A stretch of DNA of 64,000 nucleotides from positions 1 to 64,000 of the forward strand of contig CAKQHB010000014.1 in assembly GCA_934234215.1 (NCBI GenBank). The letters run 5' to 3'. The first letter of the stretch is position 1. Every line of letters starts with the position of its first letter. Below, one piece after another: positions 58,892-64,000 of this stretch. Source of the stretch: an uncultured Cuneatibacter sp. (GTDB lineage: Bacteria; Bacillota; Clostridia; Lachnospirales; Lachnospiraceae). Below the pieces are notes generated by a model. It worked only from the letters and a program-made list of their open reading frames with translations. It did no database searches and was not told the DNA's origin. The position numbers and the translations under genes are program-made.

Positions 58892-59752
58892 TTAATCTTT
58901 TTTCTGATTTGCCAGATATTCAATGCAGCTGTGGGCTGCCACGTTGCCTTCTCCCACTGCCTTTGTGTACTGGTAGGGACGTCCTGTACAGTCTCCCGCC
59001 GCAAAACAGCCCGCCAGATTTGTCCGCTGCGCCCGGTCAACCACGATATGTCCGCTGTCCACAGTCAATCCCGGAATCAGTGTGGACGGTGCAATGGCGT
59101 TGCGCAGACAAAACAATCCGTCCACTGCAACTTCCCCACCGTCACGCAACGTGATGCTCTCCACCTTTTTCTCTCCATTTACCGCCTTCGGAATGTTTCT
59201 GGAGCTGTGTACATTTTCTTTTATCACAGTGCTGTCCGCAAAAGCAGGATAATAGTAGACTTCCGCCGCCAGATCCGCCAGATATTCCACTTCATGCTCA
59301 TACTTCGGATCGTTGCACAGCACTGCGATCTTTTTGCCCCGGTACAGCATGCCGTCACAGGTGGCGCAATAGCTGACACCGCGTCCCAAAAGCTCCGCCT
59401 CGCCGTCCAGCACCTTTGCAGTCATAACGCCCATCGCCAGAATCAGTGTCTTTGTCTCATAGATTTCATTGTCCGCCAGCACCATATAATAATCTCCGGC
59501 TGCCATGACATTTGTGACCGTCTTTTCCGTAATTTCCAGCTCCGCTGCCTCTGCATGCTCCTCAAACCGCTTCAAAAGCTCCTGTCCTGTCACTGCCGGA
59601 AAGCCCGGATAGTTCGTGATCTTTTCCGCCCGGCGTACCTTGTCACTCAGCGTCTTTGAGCCGAACCACACAAACTCTTTTCGATACGTCTTTAAATTCA
59701 ATGCCGCAGACAATCCCGCAGGACCGGTTCCGATAATGATACAATCGTACAT
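58892..59752 (-). CDS. Flavin thioredoxin reductase-like protein, possibly NAD(P)H-independent
   Basis: 286 residues. FAD fold with GTGPAGLSAALNL (8-20), redox CATC (C129, C132), and the C-terminal FAD motif LAGCFAAGDCTGRPYQ. In the second nucleotide domain the GxGxxA motif is absent: the strand reads KKIAVLCNDPKYEHEVEYL. That pattern, together with the short length, recalls the ferredoxin-dependent flavin thioredoxin reductases of Clostridia rather than NADPH-dependent TrxB. It is followed by the hypB remnant and preceded by the desulfidase-like gene (17-base gap), so the two are likely co-transcribed. Confidence 0.8.
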   Translation of the reverse strand: MYDCIIIGTGPAGLSAALNLKTYRKEFVWFGSKTLSDKVRRAEKITNYPGFPAVTGQELLKRFEEHAEAAELEITEKTVTNVMAAGDYYMVLADNEIYETKTLILAMGVMTAKVLDGEAELLGRGVSYCATCDGMLYRGKKIAVLCNDPKYEHEVEYLADLAAEVYYYPAFADSTVIKENVHSSRNIPKAVNGEKKVESITLRDGGEVAVDGLFCLRNAIAPSTLIPGLTVDSGHIVVDRAQRTNLAGCFAAGDCTGRPYQYTKAVGEGNVAAHSCIEYLANQKKD

Positions 59753-59769
59753 ACAAAACCTCTTTCTTT

Positions 59770-61041
59770 TTATTCTTCCAGCATCATTTTTATAATTTCC
59801 TTATCTGTCTGATACATACCGACTTTTCCGATATATCCGACGCAGCTGATCGTCTCGCCCGCATTTTCTTTCAAAATGCCTGTGTATGCCTCATATTCCC
59901 GATTCTGCATCGCCAGATAATGTGCCATCATCGCTGCATCGAGACTGGAGGCGATCTTTGCCGCGCAGGAGATCTTCGCGCCATCGCAGATAATGCCCGG
60001 AATGTTCGCCAGCGTATTATCAATGGTCGCTTTGATCTGTCCGTTCGTACCGCCTGCTATGTAAGTAATCGCAGCTGCCGATGCGCAGGATGCCGAAACC
60101 GCACCGCAAAATGCCGACAGCTTGCCGATAAACTCCTTCTGATAAATCGTCAGCAAACTGGAAAATACCAGTGCCCGGTACAACTTCTCTCTGGAAAGAT
60201 TCTTTTCTCTCGCATAAACAATCACCGGCACCGATGAGGCAATGCCCTGATTGCCGCTGCCGGAATTGATGATAACCGGCATATCACAGCCGCCCATTCG
60301 CGCTTCGGATGCTGCTGCCGCATAGGCTTTCATACGAGTCACAACGCTGTCTGCATAGGACTCCCGGATCACTTTTCCGATGCCAAGTCCGTACTCGCCT
60401 GCAATTCCCTCATAGGCAATGTCCATATTATATCGAATCTGTCTCTCGTACAAATCTCGAATCAGATCCAGATCCACCTCGTCTGCAAACTGACGAATCC
60501 CGTCGATGGACAAACAGCTCCGGTCGGTCATCACACCGGTCTCCGCCGACTCATCTTCTTTTTCAAATACAACTTCGCCATCCCGTTCGATCCGAACAAT
60601 ATTCGTGTGGGAATGCCGCACCTCGACTTTCACCGAATGTCCGTCTCCGGCGAGACAGACGATAAAGTGCAGTGGAATCGTGGAATCCAGATACTCCACC
60701 TGACACATTCCTGTCTTCAAAAGCTCTCTCGTCCGCGCTCTGCCTGCATCCGTCACATGCTCCAGCACTTCCATCTTGCCATTCGCATCTCCTGCAGTCG
60801 CGCCCAGCACACATGCTGTCTCAATGCCGGTCAGTCCGCCGGAATTTGGGATTGTCACACAGCGCACGTTTTTGATCATATTTCCGGAACAGAGAACACG
60901 GATCTGTTTCGGCTCTGCTCCCAGCACCTCTCTCGCCTTCGCAGAGGCATATGCCAGCGCGATCGGCTCTGTGCACCCCATTGCCGGAACAAGTTCTTCC
61001 CGCAAAATCTTGATGTAATCTTCCTGTATCTTCTTGTCCAT
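59770..61041 (-). CDS. L-cysteine desulfidase / UPF0597 (serine dehydratase alpha-like) family protein
   Basis: 423 residues from the ATG at 61039-61041 (GGAGGAAAC site); the open frame runs 41 codons further upstream without similarity. The family (CdsA/YhaM) includes 4Fe-4S enzymes releasing sulfide from cysteine. AMGCTEPIALAYASAKA near 20-36 holds the conserved Cys; NSGSGNQGIASSVPVIVYA, AFCGAVSASCASAAAITYIAGG (read in parts) and NIPGIICDGAKISCAAKI carry further conserved cysteines that would bind the cluster. Cytoplasmic. Neighbouring flavoprotein suggests a sulfur/redox context. Confidence 0.85.
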   Translation of the reverse strand: MDKKIQEDYIKILREELVPAMGCTEPIALAYASAKAREVLGAEPKQIRVLCSGNMIKNVRCVTIPNSGGLTGIETACVLGATAGDANGKMEVLEHVTDAGRARTRELLKTGMCQVEYLDSTIPLHFIVCLAGDGHSVKVEVRHSHTNIVRIERDGEVVFEKEDESAETGVMTDRSCLSIDGIRQFADEVDLDLIRDLYERQIRYNMDIAYEGIAGEYGLGIGKVIRESYADSVVTRMKAYAAAASEARMGGCDMPVIINSGSGNQGIASSVPVIVYAREKNLSREKLYRALVFSSLLTIYQKEFIGKLSAFCGAVSASCASAAAITYIAGGTNGQIKATIDNTLANIPGIICDGAKISCAAKIASSLDAAMMAHYLAMQNREYEAYTGILKENAGETISCVGYIGKVGMYQTDKEIIKMMLEE

Positions 61042-61163
61042 GTTTCCTCCATTTCGTAATACTTTATCTGCTGTTTTTTTCTCCTGTATCATAACAAAAA
61101 GCCCCTGCGAAAAGCAAGTGTTCCCGTGATTTTTCTCCTTGAAGAACCACATTCTCTCTGCCA

Positions 61164-61192
61164 TTGACGTTCGGGAAATTCTCCACTATACT
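61164..61192 (+). promoter_or_regulatory. Promoter of the nitroreductase gene
   Basis: TTGACG (61164-61169), 17 bases, TATACT (61187-61192); the ATG is 65 bases downstream of the -10 box. Confidence 0.75.
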
Positions 61193-61256
61193 AAAACCAT
61201 ACTTTTTGTGATTTATTTGATTGGAGCACCAAATGTGTTCCGGAAGGGAGATTTTT

Positions 61257-61778
61257 ATGGAAGCATTGGAAAACATGAAAACAAGAAGAAGTGTCCGCAG
61301 CTTCAAGCCGGACGCCGTTCCCACCGAGCTTCTCGATCAGATTTTGGAAGCTGGCACTTACGCTGCAACTGGTATGAACCGCCAGTCCCCGATCATTCTG
61401 GCTGTAACCGATAAAAAACTGCGTGACCAGCTATCGGATATGAATCGCCGCATCATGGGCGGTGCAGAAGGCTCAGATCCGTTCTACGGCGCACCGGTCG
61501 TTCTCGTTGTTCTTGCAGATAAGAGCGCTGCAACCTATGTTTACGATGGCAGCCTTGTCATGGGCAATCTGATGCTGGCAGCACATGCACTGGGTCTCGG
61601 AAGCTGCTGGATTCACCGCGCAAAAGAAGAATTTGAATCTGAGGAAGGCAAAGAAATCCTGAGAAAACTCGGAGTCAAAGGCAACTATGAAGGCATCGGA
61701 CATTGCATCCTCGGGTATACCGATGGGGAGGAGCCGGAGGCAAAGGCGAGAAAAGAGGGTTGGATTTATCGCGCGTAA
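61257..61778 (+). CDS. Nitroreductase family protein
   Basis: 173 residues from the ATG at 61257 (AAGGGAG site); the ATG at 61221 lacks one. FMN-dependent oxidoreductase fold: MKTRRSVRSFKPDAVPTELL at 7-26, AGTYAATGMNRQSPIILAV with FMN contacts, and the C-terminal ALGLGSCWIHRAKEEF (Cys-Trp typical of the small clostridial group) and GYTDGEEPEAKARKEGW. Works as an NAD(P)H-dependent flavoprotein on nitro compounds, quinones or flavins; substrate unknown. Stand-alone gene, followed by a long hairpin element. Confidence 0.9.
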   Translation: MEALENMKTRRSVRSFKPDAVPTELLDQILEAGTYAATGMNRQSPIILAVTDKKLRDQLSDMNRRIMGGAEGSDPFYGAPVVLVVLADKSAATYVYDGSLVMGNLMLAAHALGLGSCWIHRAKEEFESEEGKEILRKLGVKGNYEGIGHCILGYTDGEEPEAKARKEGWIYRA

Positions 61779-61790
61779 ATCTTTTCTATG

Positions 61791-62001
61791 AAGAGAAAAA
61801 GCGAAATCTCACAAATCTCATGATGTCCTTTGGCTATAACGTGCTCCGGTTCCGGCTTTCTCAAAAATCCTTCTTCCGTCACGAGCGTAACTCACTGTCG
61901 TTCAAACAGACGCTCTTAGACGGCGGATTTTCTCGAAAAACACGGAATCCTCACAATGTTATAGCCGAAGGGCATCATGGGATTTTCTACTTTTTTCTCT
62001 T
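61791..62001 (+). other. Long hairpin element, family 1, copy 1
   Basis: Starts 13 bases after the nitroreductase stop. Outer arms AAGAGAAAAAGCGAAATCTC and the complement at 61980-62001; next ATGATGTCCTTTGGCTATAA (61820-61839) pairs with its complement 61959-61978 without gaps apart from two G-U pairs. The core CCGTCACGAGCGTAACTCAC .. ACAGACGCTCTTAGACGG forms nested stems CCGTC/GACGG, GAGCGT/ACGCTC and CTGT/ACAG. Small open frames here have no ribosome binding sites and change wherever the pairing changes. Unrecognised. Confidence 0.78.
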
Positions 62002-62063
62002 ACACACAAAAAAATCTTTACGCGAAGATTATATTGAATCGCGGCTTCTTCGTTGAAACGCGA

Positions 62064-62253
62064 ATACAAAAAGGCTGCGGCTTCCCGTTTGGAAGTAACA
62101 TTGCGAGGATTCCGTCGTTTGCCTGCAAATCCTCCCGTCTAAGAGCGTCTGTCTGAACGACAGTGAGTTACGCTCGTGACGGGGATAAAAGGATTTACAG
62201 GCAAACAGGAACCGGAGCACGTTACTTCCAGATGGGAAGCCGCAGCCTTGTAT
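62064..62253 (-). other. Long hairpin element, family 1, copy 2
   Basis: Same core as copy 1 on the minus strand, 17 bases behind the MATE stop. Outer arms AAGGCTGCGGCTTCCC (62071-62086) and GGGAAGCCGCAGCCTT (62234-62249) differ in sequence from those of copy 1, and an inner stem GTTTGCCTG/CAGGCAAAC replaces a weaker one. With copy 1 it fills the 491-bp gap 61779-62269, which has no gene that I can see. Confidence 0.78.
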
Positions 62254-62269
62254 GTTTGCTTCTATTTTT

Positions 62270-63610
62270 TTAGTAGTCGTACTTCTTCCTCATCCCCAAC
62301 AGGAACGATGCCGATACGATTCCCGCCAGTACTTCTGCGCAGGTGACGGCCAGCCAGATGCCATCCACATCCAAGATGACCGGCAGCAGCAGTACCGCGC
62401 TTGTCTGGAAGACCAGAGTTCGCAGGAAGGAGATTCCCGCGGATACGGCTCCGTTGTTCAGGGCAGTGAAGAAGGAAGAGGTGAAGATGTTCAATCCCAT
62501 CAGCAGGAACGAGAAGGAGAACAGGCGGAATGCATGCAGGGTCAGTTCATATAATCCCGCATCGTATCCGACGAAGATGTGTGCCAGCGGCGCTGCCAGC
62601 AATTCCGACAACCCCAGCAGCACAACACCTGCGGTGAGCATCAGCGTCAGACTCTTCTTTCGCATGTTTTTCATCTCATCATGATTTCCGGCACCATAGT
62701 GGAAACTGACGATCGGCGCTGATCCGATGGCGTATCCTACCATGATTGCCACAAAGATAAACTGCACATACATCAGCACGCCGTATGTGGAGACACCGTC
62801 CGGTCCAATGTAGCGCAGTAACTGGAAGTTGTAGAGCATGCTGACAATAGAACCGGAAATATTGCTCATCAGCTCCGAAGAGCCATTTCCACATGCCTGC
62901 AGCAGCGGACGAGCCTCCAGTTTTGTCTTCACAATGCGCAGTCGACTCGTATTCTTTTTGCTGAGGAAATATACAAGAGGAATCACACCGCCAACGCACT
63001 GGCTCATAACCGTTGCAATCGCAGCTCCGGCAACGCCCCATCGACAGACACCCACCAGCAACGCATCCAGCACCATATTCGTGCATCCCGCTGCAACAGT
63101 GACGATCAGTCCGAAATGCGGTTTTTCTGCCGTAATCAGGAAACTCTGGAATGTATTCTGCAGCATAAAGGCGGTGTTAAACAAAATATTGATGCGACCG
63201 TACAGCACACAATCGTCCATCATCTCCGGTGTCGCTCCGAGCCACACTGCCAGAGGACGCACAAAGATCATACCAAGCACCGTTGTGACGATGCCGAAAA
63301 TTGCGGTCAGCATCAGAAGCATCGTAAAATAGCGATTTGCTGTCTCTTCTTCGCCTTCGCCCAGAGTCTTTGCCACCAGAGCGCTGCCGCCTGCACCCAC
63401 CATGAATCCCAGCGCACCGAGAATCATCAGCACCGGCATAATCAGGTTGATCGCTGCAAACGCCGTCTTCCCGGCAAAATTTGAGACAAACAGTCCGTCC
63501 ACCACACCGTAGATGGATGTAAAAATCATCATCAAAATCGAGGGCAGACAGAACTGAAATAGTTTTTTATACGTAAAGTGATCCGAAATCGAGATCGGTT
63601 CTTTTCTCAT
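62270..63610 (-). CDS. MATE family efflux transporter
   Basis: 446 residues, about 12 membrane segments. KKLFQFCLPSILMMIFTSIY at helix 1, DGLFVSNFAGKTAFAAINL, VGAGGSALVAKTLGEGEEE and, in the second half, GSAPIVSFHYGAGNHDEMKNM are MATE features; this one belongs to the DinF/NorM-like clostridial group and differs clearly from the MATE at 15.5 kb. The ATG at 63608-63610 overlaps the tail of the broken aldo/keto reductase-ferredoxin gene by four bases and uses its AGGAGG. Substrate unknown. Confidence 0.9.
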   Translation of the reverse strand: MRKEPISISDHFTYKKLFQFCLPSILMMIFTSIYGVVDGLFVSNFAGKTAFAAINLIMPVLMILGALGFMVGAGGSALVAKTLGEGEEETANRYFTMLLMLTAIFGIVTTVLGMIFVRPLAVWLGATPEMMDDCVLYGRINILFNTAFMLQNTFQSFLITAEKPHFGLIVTVAAGCTNMVLDALLVGVCRWGVAGAAIATVMSQCVGGVIPLVYFLSKKNTSRLRIVKTKLEARPLLQACGNGSSELMSNISGSIVSMLYNFQLLRYIGPDGVSTYGVLMYVQFIFVAIMVGYAIGSAPIVSFHYGAGNHDEMKNMRKKSLTLMLTAGVVLLGLSELLAAPLAHIFVGYDAGLYELTLHAFRLFSFSFLLMGLNIFTSSFFTALNNGAVSAGISFLRTLVFQTSAVLLLPVILDVDGIWLAVTCAEVLAGIVSASFLLGMRKKYDY

Positions 63611-64000
63611 TTGACCTCCTTTGTCAATTCTTTCATAATTTGAGGAATGTTAATTTTTTGCGGACAATGACGCAGGCATGTCCCACAGCCTCAGCAGGAA
63701 ACGGAATCCCCACTCCGACGGTGCTCTCTCCGGATATCCCCAGCGCATAATGTGCTCCGCCGTTTTATTCAGAGTTGACAGACGACCACCCTTCAACGAC
63801 TCCATAACCCACACCGGAATGTTGTGCTCGGTCAAAAGCTCATACTGTCTCTTTGCATCTAACAATGCCCAGTCCACATCGTTTAACTGAATCAGTGCCA
63901 TATCAAACTCATCGTTCCAATTTAAAAACCGCTCGGAATCTCCGTTCTGATAAGTATACGCGGTATCGAAATAATTGATTCCATGAAATTCTTTTGTCTG
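63607..64000 (-). pseudogene. Aldo/keto reductase with C-terminal ferredoxin motif, broken; runs off the window
   Basis: From the window edge one frame reads NYFDTAYTYQNGDSERF, then jumps to FDMALIQLNDVDWALLDAKR and IPVWVMESLKGGRLSTLN. In complete relatives more than 100 residues with the catalytic Lys and His separate these blocks. After PSEWGFRFL the 4Fe-4S tail is found in another frame (GCGTCLRHCPQKINIPQ, then IMKELTKEVK), again with a deletion, and a TGA stands where the second residue of C-x-G-C-G-x-C should be. So at least two deletions and a frame break; not functional. The N-terminus lies outside the window. Confidence 0.82.

Noticed and set aside
61810..62220. Small open frames containing HERNSLSF-type peptides in the hairpin elements
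   Set aside because: The similarity between copies follows the nucleotide core and stem pairing, not codon positions, and there are no ribosome binding sites. Treated as non-coding.
63640..63720. In-frame TGA in the ferredoxin tail of the aldo/keto reductase as a selenocysteine codon
   Set aside because: The position is normally Ile, Val or Thr, not Cys, and the gene also has deletions and a frame break, so simple decay explains it.

Overview
The window looks like chromosome of a Gram-positive, endospore-forming gut anaerobe of the Clostridia, most probably a Lachnospiraceae member; I cannot name the genus. The grounds are a Firmicutes-type division cluster running into spoIIGA and sigE, strong AGGAGG ribosome binding sites, clear TTGACA/TATAAT-like promoters, a T-box leader, a bile salt hydrolase, xylan-active glycosidases (GH115, GH43), ATP-dependent PEP carboxykinase and NADP-type glutamate dehydrogenase. 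There is no prophage, no CRISPR array, no rRNA and no tRNA that I can see.

Layout. 1-12.5 kb: a citX remnant, a LUD-domain protein, degV, an apparent four-gene minus-strand operon (DUF362-ferredoxin, YghZ-type aldo/keto reductase and two U32-type proteins), a DnaJ-like co-chaperone, a bile salt hydrolase/MFS pair and pckA. 12.5-20 kb: GH115 glucuronidase, a MATE exporter, nagA and a two-component system. 20-27 kb, plus strand: a CrtO-like acyltransferase, a PH-domain protein, gdhA, a polysaccharide deacetylase and a MoxR/DUF58/DUF4129-like/LspA-like membrane operon. 27-38 kb: mutY, pepD, then a zone of gene decay and rearrangement (broken YfcC transporter, truncated M20 hydrolase behind an orphan T-box, a 1.24-kb duplication carrying an AEC transporter, and SDR, TetR and GH43 fragments) around an intact guanine deaminase and GH43. 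38-42.5 kb: rhaM, lysC, an S9 peptidase and an uncharacterised protein. 42.7-57.2 kb: the dcw cluster on the minus strand (mraZ-rsmH-ftsL-pbp-pbp-mraY-murD-ftsW-murA-ftsQ-ftsZ-spoIIGA-sigE), with an MraZ-type operator and promoter. 57.5-64 kb: ychF, a hypB remnant, a thioredoxin-reductase-like flavoprotein, a cysteine-desulfidase-like protein, a nitroreductase, a second MATE exporter and a broken aldo/keto reductase-ferredoxin gene.

The most unusual material is non-coding. Two unrelated families of long hairpin elements (about 170-240 nt each) occur as inverted pairs, each pair filling a roughly 500-bp gap between converging genes (27.35-27.84 kb and 61.79-62.25 kb). The two members of a pair share a conserved core, but their arms have changed sequence while staying self-complementary, which implies selection on structure. 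A third family, built on a palindrome of about 36 bp with G+C-rich hairpins and a terminator, recurs at least five times downstream of genes. I do not recognise any of these families as described RNAs.
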